40,100 bases of DNA, taken from an uncultured Spirochaetota bacterium. GTDB taxonomy: Bacteria; Spirochaetota; Spirochaetia; Treponematales; Rectinemataceae. Position numbers and translations under genes: made by a program. Location: the NCBI GenBank assembly GCA_903821875.1, contig CAIJMU010000014.1, positions 1 to 40,100 on the forward strand, written 5' to 3'. The notes under the pieces are model-generated. The model did no database searches. It had not been told where the DNA came from and saw only the letters and a program-made list of their open reading frames with translations. Below, piece after piece: positions 8,758-16,239 of the stretch (positions within the stretch are counted from its first letter, which is position 1; every line of letters starts with the position of its first letter).

Positions 8758-9566
8758 GCGTATCCCATCCAGCGCCCGAGGGCGTCGGCCACGAAGTCCT
8801 CGTCGTTCGACAGGGGGGAGACCCATTTTGCGGCCTCCTTCGCGGCAGGGACGGCATTGGCTGGCGCGCAGGAAAAGCCCGCCTCGCGGAGCATGTCGAT
8901 GTCGTTCATTGCGTCGCCCATGGCGATGCAGCGCTCGAGGGGGATGCCGAGGCGGGAGGCGAGCCGGGCAAGCCCGACTCCCTTGTTGACGCCCAAGGGG
9001 AGGACTTCCAAGAAGCAGGGCTTGGAAATAAGGACCTCCGCCCTGCCTCGGAAGTGCGCACAGATCTCCGAGAGGAGCCCAGGCATGAGGGCAGGATCGC
9101 CGGGAACCACGATCTTGAGTGTACGGCGTTCGAAGTAGGGGCCTGGGTCAGCAAGGGGCAGGGTTTGCTGGCCGGTCAGGCGGCTGTCCTCTGCGGTCCA
9201 CTCGCTCCATCCGTGGTGGTAGATGACTCCGTCCTCGTAGATCTGCCAGGGGAAGCCCCTCGCCTCGATCTCGGAGGCAACCTCGTAGCAGAGCGCGGTT
9301 GGCAAGCGGGTCTCGTCGAGGACCTTGTCGGTGGCGGATTCCACGATCTCTCCGCCATTGGTCGCAATGATGTAGTCGTCGGGACCGCGGAGGCCCAGGA
9401 GCTCGACGTAGCGGCGCATGCTGTAGATGTTCCGTCCCGAGGCGAGGACCACCTTGGCGCCACATCGATGGCTGCGCGCCAGGGCCTCGCGGTTGGCATC
9501 GGATATGGAAAGGTCGGTGTGGAGGAGGGTGTCGTCCAGGTCGAGGGCGACAAGGTCGAAATGCAT
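8754..9566 (-). CDS. HAD superfamily (Cof-type) phosphatase
   Basis: A 270-residue class IIB HAD hydrolase. Motif I is ALDLDDTLL (nucleophile D9, acid D11), motif II is in VVLASGRN, motif III Lys is in VNKGVGLARLA, and motif IV is MGDAMNDIDML. The C2-type cap lies between motifs II and III. Such proteins hydrolyse sugar phosphates, flavin or pyridoxal phosphates in the cytoplasm; the substrate cannot be told. An AAAGG ribosome-binding site lies 8 nt before the ATG. The gene starts 2 nt after the vapC stop and ends in a GTGA overlap with the UDG-like gene, so four genes appear co-transcribed. Confidence 0.9.
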   Translation of the reverse strand: MHFDLVALDLDDTLLHTDLSISDANREALARSHRCGAKVVLASGRNIYSMRRYVELLGLRGPDDYIIATNGGEIVESATDKVLDETRLPTALCYEVASEIEARGFPWQIYEDGVIYHHGWSEWTAEDSRLTGQQTLPLADPGPYFERRTLKIVVPGDPALMPGLLSEICAHFRGRAEVLISKPCFLEVLPLGVNKGVGLARLASRLGIPLERCIAMGDAMNDIDMLREAGFSCAPANAVPAAKEAAKWVSPLSNDEDFVADALGRWMGYA

Positions 9567-9568
9567 AA

Positions 9569-10006
9569 TTAGGCCTTTCTGGTTCCGGGTATGCCCATGT
9601 TGCGGATCTGCGCGGCGTGGTAGGCGTCGTGGGTGATGTCTGAATGGGAAGCGAAGCCGAGTCCGGTCTCCTCTGCGAGGCTCTTGAGTTTCCTGTCGAG
9701 CGTAAAGATGCGGCAGGGCCGTGCTGCGCAGGCTGCCAGCAGTCCCGCATCGACCCAGCCGATGCCCCGGGCGGCAAGCTTTCGGGATTCAATGAAGTCC
9801 AGTATCGCCGCATCGGATGCCTGGGCGAGTTTGGGCAGGTAGCCGAGCAGGGACAGAAAGGCCTTGCGGTCATGGATCGAGCCGAGGGCCAACTCACCGA
9901 TCACCCAGGAATGGGAGAGGACCTCGTCCGCCTCGAGCAATTCCACGAGTTGCCGATTGCCTTGCCTGAGGTGGTCTATCCAGACGCTCGTATCAACAAG
10001 GATCAC
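9569..10006 (-). CDS. vapC: VapC-type PIN-domain toxin
   Basis: A 145-residue PIN-domain ribonuclease with the expected acidic residues: D5 in ILVDTSVW, E38 in VIGELALG, D86 in GWVDAGLL and D104 in FTLDRKL. VapC toxins cut tRNA or rRNA when the antitoxin is lost. The start is GTG at 10006, overlapping the antitoxin stop (GTGA), the coupling usual for vapBC. All catalytic acids are present, so the toxin looks intact. The C-terminal tail after residue 125 (DAYHAAQIRNMGIPG) is longer than in minimal VapCs. Confidence 0.9.
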   Translation of the reverse strand: MILVDTSVWIDHLRQGNRQLVELLEADEVLSHSWVIGELALGSIHDRKAFLSLLGYLPKLAQASDAAILDFIESRKLAARGIGWVDAGLLAACAARPCRIFTLDRKLKSLAEETGLGFASHSDITHDAYHAAQIRNMGIPGTRKA

Positions 10007-10251
10007 GGGCGTTCCGCGACGGCCTCAATGTCCTGCCGGCGTCCGGGCGCAAAGGCCTCCGGATCGCTGGCCCCGAAGGAGATCAGCCTCCTTCGGGCCT
10101 CCTGGGCGATCAGGGCCGAGAGTCCGGCCCTGACCAGATCGGAAATCCTCTCGATGCCCGATACCTCCCTTGCATGGGAGACAAGATCATCGGAAAGAAT
10201 AAGCGTACTTCTCATGAGCATGAATGTGCCACATTCATATGCGACATTCAA
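10003..10251 (-). CDS. vapB: VapB-type antitoxin (ribbon-helix-helix)
   Basis: A short antitoxin preceding vapC. The core RSTLILSDDLVSHAREVSG, then ISDLVRAGLSALI, matches the DUF2191/type II VapB (VAPB_antitoxin 2) pattern with an N-terminal DNA-binding RHH and a toxin-binding acidic tail. The start is ambiguous. A TTG at 10251 has a good upstream GGTGGAG, giving 82 aa; the ATGs at 10221 and 10215 begin right at the RHH (MRSTLILS) but have no ribosome-binding site. The second possibility would place the palindrome at 10220-10250 in the 5' flank as an operator. Confidence 0.8.
   Translation of the reverse strand: MNVAYECGTFMLMRSTLILSDDLVSHAREVSGIERISDLVRAGLSALIAQEARRRLISFGASDPEAFAPGRRQDIEAVAERP
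10220..10250. promoter_or_regulatory. Probable VapB operator
   Basis: Perfect 8-bp inverted repeat ATGAATGT (10220-10227) and ACATTCAT (10231-10238) around a 3-bp centre, plus a third half-site ACATTCA at 10244-10250. It lies exactly at the antitoxin start. RHH antitoxins bind palindromes of this kind to repress their own operon; binding here is inferred. Confidence 0.55.
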
Positions 10252-10304
10252 GTGCTCTCCACCATTTTTTGAATAACCGGTTTCTTCGCGGTATGGGCGA
10301 AACC

Positions 10305-11186
10305 CTACCGGGCCTCTCCCCTTCCATGGAGTGGAATAGGCGCGATTCCCGCCAGGTCGCCAATTACGTTGACAAGGTCGCCATTGGCGGGGAGGACGAT
10401 CTTCGAATTGTGCTGGAGGGCAGTCTCAACGGCTTGGAGCTTGCGCAGGATCTGGGCATTTCCCACAAAGAACTTTTCCGCGGCCTCGTTGACGAGGGCA
10501 ATGGCCTGGGCCTCGCCCTCTGCCTTGAGGATCTCAGCCTGCCTGATGCCCTCGGCCTTCTTTATCTCTGCACGCTTCTGGCCGTCAGCCATGGTTTCCG
10601 TCGCGGTCGCAAAGTCGACGGCAGCCACCTTCTCGTTTTCAGCCTTGACGACCTTGTTCATGGTCTCCTGCACGTCCTTGGGCGGATCGATTTCCTTGAG
10701 CTCGGTGCGGACCACCGAAATGCCCCAGGTCTTCGTCTCGACGAGAAGGGTTCCGAGGAGCTCGGAGTTGATGCGCGAGCGTTCGGAGTTGGCGCTCTTG
10801 AGCGTCAGGGTGCCGATGATGTTGCGGAGGGTGGTCCGTGCGAGGTTGACGATCTGGTTCTGGTAATTGTTGACATTGTAGACAGAGGCCTTGACGCTTT
10901 CCTCGTCGGCCTTGACGCGGAAGTAGACCTGGGCGTCGACGCGGGCGTTGAGGTTGTCGTTGGTAATGATCTCCTGGGGTTCGGCGTTGACCATCTGCTC
11001 GGTCGTGTTGACCTGGTAGAGCTTGGCGATGACGGGTATGACCCAGTGGAATCCCGGTTCGGCGAAGCTCCTGTACTTGCCGAGGACCTCGATGAGTCCG
11101 CGGTGAGTCGGGCGGACGATGCGGATGCCGGCGAAGAAGATGAAGACCACGAGAAATGCGAGTGCGTAAAGCAGACCTTCAGTCAT
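10305..11186 (-). CDS. SPFH/band 7 membrane protein (stomatin/paraslipin type)
   Basis: A 293-residue stomatin-like protein. One N-terminal membrane helix (LLYALAFLVVFIFFAGIRIV) is followed by the band 7 domain (RPTHRGLIEVLGKYRSFAEPG, then LARTTLRNIIGTLTL and ELKEIDPPKDVQETM). A long charged coiled-coil follows (AEIKKAEGIRQAEILKAEGEAQA), which drives oligomer rings. The start at 11186 has AGGGAGG five bases upstream; reading frame further upstream on the same strand is antisense to the neighbouring genes and is not real. Paraslipins organise membrane microdomains and often partner with NfeD, which is not present here. It is divergent from a second SPFH gene. Confidence 0.9.
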   Translation of the reverse strand: MTEGLLYALAFLVVFIFFAGIRIVRPTHRGLIEVLGKYRSFAEPGFHWVIPVIAKLYQVNTTEQMVNAEPQEIITNDNLNARVDAQVYFRVKADEESVKASVYNVNNYQNQIVNLARTTLRNIIGTLTLKSANSERSRINSELLGTLLVETKTWGISVVRTELKEIDPPKDVQETMNKVVKAENEKVAAVDFATATETMADGQKRAEIKKAEGIRQAEILKAEGEAQAIALVNEAAEKFFVGNAQILRKLQAVETALQHNSKIVLPANGDLVNVIGDLAGIAPIPLHGRGEAR

Positions 11187-11333
11187 GGAGGCCTCCCTTG
11201 GGTTTGGATAGTCTGAAGTATACAGTAGCAAAGTCAATCCTGCGTGAATTTCGAAAGGCTTCCTTTGAAATCCTGATTTCAGAGTGATATCATATAGATA
11301 TCTTAGTGCAGGGAATCCCTGCGGGAGGCCTCC
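11187..11333. promoter_or_regulatory. Divergent promoter region between two SPFH genes
   Basis: A plus-strand promoter is suggested by TTGAAA (11265-11270), 17 bp, and TATCAT (11288-11293). GATATC occurs twice at 11286-11291 and 11297-11302 around ATATA, overlapping the -10, and GAAATC/GATTTC (11267-11280) overlaps the -35. Both genes share the same leader text. ATGGAGGCCTCCC (11185-11197) and GGGAGGCCTCCAT (11323-11335) form a perfect 13-bp inverted repeat holding both ribosome-binding sites and both start codons. Confidence 0.45.
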
Positions 11334-12221
11334 ATGGACGACACGCTTGAGAAAAAGATGTGGACTGTGAGCGGTTTTTTCGCACTTCTCGTCGAAATCG
11401 GGCTCTTCGGGCTTGCGGCCAGGCTGGTCGTAGCCGCCGTACCCATGATGGAGGGGAGCGACATGCCGACCCCCGGCTTCTGGCTGGCGATAGGAATCGT
11501 CCTCCTTGCCTCCCTCCTCATGGGAGGTTTTTTCATCATCCAGCCCAACGAGGCAAAGGCCTTCACCTTCTTCGGGGCCTACGCCGGTTCCTGCCGCGCT
11601 CCGGGCTTCCACTGGACCAACCCCTTCGTGAAAAAGCGCGCGGTCTCCCTCCGGGTGCGCAATTTCGCGAGCCAGACCCTCAAGGTCAACGACCAGGGTG
11701 GCAATCCCATAGAGATCGGGGCTGTCATCGTCTGGAGAGTCGTCGACTCGGCCAAGGCCCTCTTCAATGTTGATAATTATGAGAGCTTCATAACGGTGCA
11801 GGCGGAGACGGCCATACGCTACATGGCCAGCCGCTTCCCCTACGATGCAGGTCCCGAGGTGGAGTCCCTGCGCGGCAGCCAGGACGAGGTGGCGGCCGAG
11901 CTGCGCAAGCAGCTGCATACGAGGCTCGCCGGCGCCGGCATCGAGGTCGACGAGGCCCGTCTCTCGCATCTCGCCTATGCGCCGGAGATCGCCCAGGCCA
12001 TGCTCCGCAAGCAGCAGGCCGGAGCCGTGATCGCCGCAAGGCGTCTCATCGTCGATGGAGCCGTCGGCATGGTGAAAATGGCCCTCACCGAACTCGAGGA
12101 ACAGGGTGTGGTCACACTCGACAACGAGCGCCGCGCGGCAATGGTGAACAACCTCCTCGTGGCCCTCGTCTCCGAGTCCGAGGCCCAGCCTGTCATCAAC
12201 ACCGGCAGCCTTTACACCTGA
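11334..12221 (+). CDS. SPFH domain-containing membrane protein
   Basis: A 295-residue protein with two N-terminal membrane segments (about 12-37 and 48-68), followed by a band 7/SPFH domain (FFIIQPNEAKAFTFFGAYAG, GFHWTNPFVKKRAVSLRVRNF, ETAIRYMASRFPYD, EVDEARLSHLAYAPEIAQAML). Its C-terminal part is the AARRLIVDGAVGMVKMAL type, distinct from the paraslipin next door. GGGAGG lies 6 nt before the ATG. It is followed 21 bp downstream by an Arc-type repressor gene, a pairing seen for this SPFH subfamily in other bacteria. The role is unknown; membrane scaffolding is inferred from the family. Confidence 0.88.
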   Translation: MDDTLEKKMWTVSGFFALLVEIGLFGLAARLVVAAVPMMEGSDMPTPGFWLAIGIVLLASLLMGGFFIIQPNEAKAFTFFGAYAGSCRAPGFHWTNPFVKKRAVSLRVRNFASQTLKVNDQGGNPIEIGAVIVWRVVDSAKALFNVDNYESFITVQAETAIRYMASRFPYDAGPEVESLRGSQDEVAAELRKQLHTRLAGAGIEVDEARLSHLAYAPEIAQAMLRKQQAGAVIAARRLIVDGAVGMVKMALTELEEQGVVTLDNERRAAMVNNLLVALVSESEAQPVINTGSLYT

Positions 12222-12242
12222 TCCGGTACGGGAGGCGCAGCC

Positions 12243-12398
12243 ATGGCCGATGAGGAAAAAAAACGTTTCCTGCTCAGGCTCGACCCTGCGATCTACGCGG
12301 CCCTCGAAAAGTGGGCCGCGGACGAGCTTCGCTCCATAAACGGGGAAATCGAGTTCATCCTGAAGGAGGCGCTCAGGCGGGCCAGGCGTCTGCCTTGA
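12243..12398 (+). CDS. Arc family ribbon-helix-helix DNA-binding protein
   Basis: A 51-residue protein that is easily missed. The RFLLRLDPAIYAALEKWA strand-helix and RSINGEIEFILKEAL second helix are characteristic of Arc/MetJ-like RHH repressors, where NGEIE matches the conserved turn. GGGAGG lies 8 nt before the ATG, as for the upstream SPFH gene with which it is presumably co-transcribed. It probably acts as a dimer on DNA, perhaps on the SPFH promoter (inference). Its last 26 bp overlap the 3' end of convergent aroK. Confidence 0.8.
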   Translation: MADEEKKRFLLRLDPAIYAALEKWAADELRSINGEIEFILKEALRRARRLP

Positions 12399-12903
12399 GG
12401 CGTCCGACGATCTCGTCGGCCACCTCGTCCACGGTCTTGCCGTTTGTGTCGAGGTGCCATTCCACGTGGGAATAGGCGCTGTGACGGGCGTCCATGAGCT
12501 CGACGATGCTCTGGTAGGGATCGTCGGTCGTAAGGAGGGGCCTGCGCCGGTCATCCCTGAGCCTTTTGTAGATTTCCCTGGAATCCGCATCGAGGCAGAC
12601 CACGAGGGCAGCCTTGAAATGCTCCCGGTTCGTCGGATTGACGAAGACCCCTCCGCCCGTGGAAATGACGAGGTTCTCGCGGGCGGCGAGCCTGGAGCAG
12701 AGTTCCGATTCCAGTGTCCGGAAATATGCCTCGCCATGCATCTCGAAGATCTTTGGGATGGACATTCCCTCGGCCTTTTCTATGGCCGCGTCCATGTCGA
12801 TGAAATCGCAGCCCAGGCGCCTGGCGACGGCCTTTCCTGTGGAGGTCTTTCCGGAACCCATGAAGCCGGTGATTACGAGGGGCGATTTTCCATGGCCATT
12901 CAT
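12373..12903 (-). CDS. aroK: Shikimate kinase
   Basis: A 176-residue kinase that phosphorylates shikimate at the 3-OH with ATP (step 5 of the chorismate pathway). The Walker A motif GFMGSGKTS is at 13-21. The shikimate-binding Asp is in FIDMDAAIE, Arg in YFRTLESE, the GGG loop in ISTGGGVF, and the lid Arg in RDDRRRPLL. The start at 12903 is preferred (AAGGA eight bases upstream); a start at 12960 would add 19 residues without homology. The gene lies antisense to the Arc gene's 3' end and is separate from aroD and aroE, which follow in other orientations. Confidence 0.93.
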   Translation of the reverse strand: MNGHGKSPLVITGFMGSGKTSTGKAVARRLGCDFIDMDAAIEKAEGMSIPKIFEMHGEAYFRTLESELCSRLAARENLVISTGGGVFVNPTNREHFKAALVVCLDADSREIYKRLRDDRRRPLLTTDDPYQSIVELMDARHSAYSHVEWHLDTNGKTVDEVADEIVGRLKADAWPA

Positions 12904-13053
12904 CAGGGATCCTTGAGCTTGCGCTTTGCCAGAGTCCGGTGATTCTATAAGACCTCGCAAAATGGCGTCAAGGCGATGGCCAGCGCTTCATGCTTGACCG
13001 TAGACAAGCCACGAAGGCACCATGATTCGTATCCGTGAATGGAGGAGCCTGGC

Positions 13054-13812
13054 ATGAAACGCGTATCAATCGGCAGCGGCGCATCGCCGCTCATCTGCAC
13101 CGCCCTGGTCGGGAGAACCACAGAAGCCATCCAGGGCGAACTTGCCACGGTGCTTCCTAAGGAACCGGATGTCATCGAATGGCGCGCGGATTTCTTTTCG
13201 GCCCTCTCCGATACGAAGGCAGTCATCGAAATGGCCCGCAGGATCGAGGCAGTTACCGCTGACCGGGCCCTGATCTTCACCATCAGGTCGCTGCGCGAAG
13301 GTGGCCAGCCGATCTCCCTGTCGGACCGCGAATCGATAGAGCTTGCCGCGACGATCTGTCGCGAAACTGGTTTCGACTATGTCGATTGCGAACTCAGCAA
13401 GGAGGCGCTGCACATCGAATACCTGCGCGACATCGCCCATTCATGTGACACGAAGATCATCGCTTCCTATCACAATTTCGAAGGTACGCCGGAAAGGGAG
13501 TTCCTTGTGGGCAGGATCCTGGCGGCGAAGGACCTCGGACTGGATGTGGCCAAGCTCGCGGTAATGCCTAAGACGGAAGGGGACATCCTGACCCTCCTCG
13601 GAGCGACACTCGAAGGCAGGCAGCGCTCAGGACTGCCCCTGATCACGATGTCCATGGGCGCCCTTGGGGCCATCAGCAGGATGGTCGGGGGAGCCTTTGG
13701 TTCAAGCCTCTCCTTCGCGGTGGGGCAGAGCGCTTCGGCTCCAGGTCAGGTACCGATCGAGGAGCTCAGGACCGTGCTCGGGATCGTGGAAAGGGCGAGG
13801 GGAGTTCGCTAG
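13054..13812 (+). CDS. aroD: Type I 3-dehydroquinate dehydratase
   Basis: A 252-residue class I enzyme that dehydrates 3-dehydroquinate to 3-dehydroshikimate through a Schiff base. Catalytic residues are visible: K167 in DVAKLAVMP, H140 in YHNFEGTP and E42 in EWRADFF. Substrate-binding Arg lies in FTIRS. The start at 13054 is chosen because the upstream ATG at 13039 itself overlaps the ribosome-binding site TGGAGGAG. The third pathway gene nearby, aroE, lies convergent 63 bp downstream. Confidence 0.95.
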   Translation: MKRVSIGSGASPLICTALVGRTTEAIQGELATVLPKEPDVIEWRADFFSALSDTKAVIEMARRIEAVTADRALIFTIRSLREGGQPISLSDRESIELAATICRETGFDYVDCELSKEALHIEYLRDIAHSCDTKIIASYHNFEGTPEREFLVGRILAAKDLGLDVAKLAVMPKTEGDILTLLGATLEGRQRSGLPLITMSMGALGAISRMVGGAFGSSLSFAVGQSASAPGQVPIEELRTVLGIVERARGVR

Positions 13813-13875
13813 GCGAGGCTCACCTGCGTCTCCTTTTGACCGATCCCCATGGCCATGGCGTCTTGCTCCGCGCCT

Positions 13876-14733
13876 TCAGTTGTCCGGGAATACCTTTTTT
13901 CTTACTAGTTCCACCGGCATGTCCTGGCCCGTCCAGATCCGGAAGGCCTCGGCCCCCTGCCACAAAAGCATCCCAGATCCATTGATGGCCGTGCAGCCCG
14001 CCTCTTCGGCCAATTTCAGGAAGACAGTCTTACCCGGAATGTAGATCAGATCGGTCATCACCAGAGAGGGGCGGAGCAGTGAGGAGTCCGGGATCACGCA
14101 AGCTTCCTCGTGGGGATGCATGCCCAGGGCAGTGGTGTTGGTGAAGATGTCCGCCTCGGCAATCCGTGGCGCGAGTTCCCCTTGGGAGAGCTGGATCGCC
14201 TCGACCTTGCAGGCCGGGATATGTGAGGCGATGAGTCGGCGGATGGACTGGGCCTTCTCCAGGCTGCGGTTGGCGATGACGATTTCAGCTGCCCCGTCGA
14301 GGGCCAGTTGCACGCACAGGCCCCGGGCTGCGCCACCGGCGCCAACTATGAGGATCCGCGTGCCCTTGACTTCCACCCCGTGGTTGTGCAGATCGTGGAT
14401 AAAACCCGTGCCGTCGGTGTTGTGGCCGATGAGCCTGCCGTCCTCGATGGTCACGGTGTTGACCGAGCCGATCATCCGCGCAGCGGGGCTCATGTCATCG
14501 AGCAAGGGCAGTATGGCCTTCTTGAGTGGCATGGTGCAGTTGAAGCCCTTGGCGTTGAGGGCCCTGAGGGCAGCCACCGCAGCTGGAAGCTCTGCTTCGT
14601 TCGACCGGAATGCGAGGTAGACGTAGTTCAGGCCCAGGTGCGCGAAGGCTGTATTGTGCATCCTCGGCGAAAGGCTGTGGCCCACTGGATCGCCGAGAAG
14701 GGCGACAAGCCTGGTTTCTCCTGTTATCTCCAA
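13876..14733 (-). CDS. aroE: Shikimate dehydrogenase (NADP+)
   Basis: A 285-residue enzyme reducing 3-dehydroshikimate to shikimate. The substrate-binding motif GHSLSPRMHN, catalytic K71 (CTMPLKK) and D107 (GHNTDG), the dinucleotide-binding GAGGAARGL and NRS (NADP-type) are all present, and the C-terminal NGSGMLLWQGAEAF matches the family. The start is a TTG at 14733, supported by GGAGGT six bases upstream; there is no in-frame ATG before the conserved N-terminus. Confidence 0.95.
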   Translation of the reverse strand: MEITGETRLVALLGDPVGHSLSPRMHNTAFAHLGLNYVYLAFRSNEAELPAAVAALRALNAKGFNCTMPLKKAILPLLDDMSPAARMIGSVNTVTIEDGRLIGHNTDGTGFIHDLHNHGVEVKGTRILIVGAGGAARGLCVQLALDGAAEIVIANRSLEKAQSIRRLIASHIPACKVEAIQLSQGELAPRIAEADIFTNTTALGMHPHEEACVIPDSSLLRPSLVMTDLIYIPGKTVFLKLAEEAGCTAINGSGMLLWQGAEAFRIWTGQDMPVELVRKKVFPDN

Positions 14734-14945
14734 AGGTCTACCTCCAGAGCCATGGTCCCAGGCTCATTCCTTCCGGCAGGCTGCCGGGCGCGAGTGTGAT
14801 ACGGATAGCTTTGCCGAGACAAGCCATCCCGATTCTGCAAGAAAGGATGGCGGGCCCCTGCCCTGCACTTTGATGTCGTATTCCGCAATCGTCGCGCTTT
14901 ACAGGAAAATGGAGCTTAATATCGCCGCCTGTTAACGTCTGAGGC
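14734..14945. other. Intergenic region between aroE and the BmpA gene
   Basis: No gene is seen. The region holds the aroE leader and two hairpins: CCGGCAG/CTGCCGG at 14773-14787 (the arms meet around one base) and GCCATCC/GGATGGC at 14823-14851. No purine-riboswitch core was recognised, although one would be plausible upstream of a purine-nucleoside receptor. Confidence 0.4.
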
Positions 14946-14974
14946 TTGTCCAAAAGGCCCGAGGCATATAGAAT
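14946..14974 (+). promoter_or_regulatory. Putative sigma-70 promoter of the BmpA-type gene
   Basis: TTGTCC (14946-14951), a 17-bp spacer, and TAGAAT (14969-14974). The resulting leader to the ATG at 15021 is about 40 nt and ends with GGAGAG as the ribosome-binding site. Confidence 0.5.
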
Positions 14975-15020
14975 GTTTTCATGGCCCGCCTGTGGGCACA
15001 TCTTATTCCAGGAGAGCTTC

Positions 15021-16079
15021 ATGAAAAGCAAGATTCTTCTTCTCCTCCTCATTCCCGTAATCCTTCTCGCCAGCTGCGCGAAGAAGGCAGAACCCAAGGC
15101 CATGGCCAAGGCATTCACTGTCGGACTCGTCACCGATGTCGGAGGTATCGATGACAAGTCCTTCAACCAGGGCACCTGGGAAGGCGTCAAGGCCTTCGCT
15201 GACGAGATGAAGCTTTCCGTCGACAAGGACGTGAAATACCTCCAGTCCACCGCCGAGGCAGACTACCTCCCCAACCTCTCGGCCTTCGCCGACCAGAAGA
15301 TGGATCTTATCGTCGCGCCTGGCTTCCTCTTCAACAACGCGATGCTCGAGGCTGCCACCAAGTACCCGAACCAGAAGTTCCTCATCATCGACTCCGTCGT
15401 TGCTGACAAGGACGGGAAGAACATAGCCAACGTCGCCAACGCTGTATTCGCCGCCAACGAGGGTTCCTTCCTCGCCGGCGCCGCAGCCGGCCTGAAGGCC
15501 AAGGCTGACGGCAAGAAGGTTGTCGGCTATGTCGGCGGCATGGAGTTCCCCCTCATCCAGAGCTTCCAGGCTGGCTTCGAGCAGGGCGTCGCCGCCGTGT
15601 TCCCCGAGTGCAAGATCCTCGTCGACTACGTCGGCAACTTCACTGACGCCGGCAAGGGCCAGGCCCTCGCCGCCAAGCAGTTCGGAGCTGGTGCCTACGT
15701 CATCTTCCAGGTCGCCGGCGGCGCGGGAAACGGTGTCATCAAGGAAGCCAAGGAGCGCCAGGCCAAGGCTGATGTCCGCTGGGCCATCGGCGTCGACAAG
15801 GACCAGTACAACGACGGCGTCTTCGCCGACGGGAAGTCCGCTGTCCTGACCTCCATGATGAAGCGCGTCGACAACGCTGCCAAGGATGTCGCCACCCTCG
15901 CCATGAACGGCAAGTTCCCTGGTGGCACCGTCACGGTCTACTCCCTCGCCAACAACGGCGTCGGCCTCCCCGCCACCAACCCCAACCTCTCCGACGACAT
16001 CGTCAAGCAGGTCCAGGGCTATGCCGACCAGATCAAGGCCGGAACCCTCAAGGTCGCCGAGATGCCCACGAAGAAGTAA
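15021..16079 (+). CDS. BmpA/PnrA-type purine-nucleoside-binding lipoprotein (ABC receptor)
   Basis: A 352-residue BMP-family (Treponema PnrA/TmpC, Borrelia BmpA) solute receptor. The signal peptide MKSKILLLLLIPVILLASC ends in lipobox LLASC, so Cys19 is lipidated. The fold motifs VGLVTDVGGIDDKSFNQG, KVVGYVGGM and WAIGVDKDQY are typical of the family, and the Asp and Phe that hold the ribose and base lie in these. It delivers nucleosides to the ATPase and permeases encoded at 18054-21614, although two regulator genes and a strong terminator lie between. The codon choice is strongly biased to C-ending codons, more than neighbouring genes, consistent with high expression. Confidence 0.93.
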   Translation: MKSKILLLLLIPVILLASCAKKAEPKAMAKAFTVGLVTDVGGIDDKSFNQGTWEGVKAFADEMKLSVDKDVKYLQSTAEADYLPNLSAFADQKMDLIVAPGFLFNNAMLEAATKYPNQKFLIIDSVVADKDGKNIANVANAVFAANEGSFLAGAAAGLKAKADGKKVVGYVGGMEFPLIQSFQAGFEQGVAAVFPECKILVDYVGNFTDAGKGQALAAKQFGAGAYVIFQVAGGAGNGVIKEAKERQAKADVRWAIGVDKDQYNDGVFADGKSAVLTSMMKRVDNAAKDVATLAMNGKFPGGTVTVYSLANNGVGLPATNPNLSDDIVKQVQGYADQIKAGTLKVAEMPTKK

Positions 16080-16153
16080 GCCTAATTAGGCCGATCGACC
16101 ACCTTCGGGGCGGCGATCGGCTCCTCTCTGCCCGGCGACCCGGGTGGTAGATC
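16080..16153 (+). other. Structured 3' untranslated region with alternative stems
   Basis: Starts with a 12-bp perfect palindrome GCCTAATTAGGC (16080-16091) one base after the stop codon. CCGATCG (16091-16097) can pair with CGATCGG (16114-16120), while GATCGACCACC (16093-16103) can pair at 10 of 11 positions with GGTGGTAGATC (16143-16153). The two pairings exclude one another. The second ends exactly where the terminator stem starts. Confidence 0.45.
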
Positions 16154-16184
16154 GCGCCTGGACAGGTTCCAGGCGCTTTTTTTT
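16154..16184 (+). terminator. Strong rho-independent terminator
   Basis: A 9-bp perfect stem (GCGCCTGGA at 16154-16162, TCCAGGCGC at 16168-16176) with a 5-nt loop, followed by eight T (16177-16184). It ends the BmpA transcript and separates it from the regulator and transporter genes downstream. Confidence 0.9.
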
Positions 16185-16204
16185 GTGCGCCCGGCAGGGC
16201 CCAT

Positions 16205-16233
16205 TTGCCCCTCGTCCTGATTGCGACTAGAAT
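16205..16233 (+). promoter_or_regulatory. Putative promoter giving a leaderless transcript
   Basis: TTGCCC (16205-16210), 17 bp, and TAGAAT (16228-16233). The response-regulator ATG at 16240 follows the -10 by 6 nt, with no ribosome-binding site, so the transcript would start at or next to the start codon. Confidence 0.45.
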
Positions 16234-16239
16234 GCTTCC

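Noticed and set aside
10260-10304. Terminator after the SPFH gene
   Set aside because: GGTTTC/GAAACC (10279-10304) forms a stem, but on the coding (minus) strand it is followed by A, not T.
11187-12737. Long minus-strand extension of the SPFH gene toward 12737
   Set aside because: It runs antisense through the second SPFH gene, the Arc gene and aroK. The ATG at 11186 with AGGGAGG is the real start.
14734-14945. Purine riboswitch upstream of the BmpA-type gene
   Set aside because: Two hairpins are present, but the conserved purine-riboswitch core was not found.
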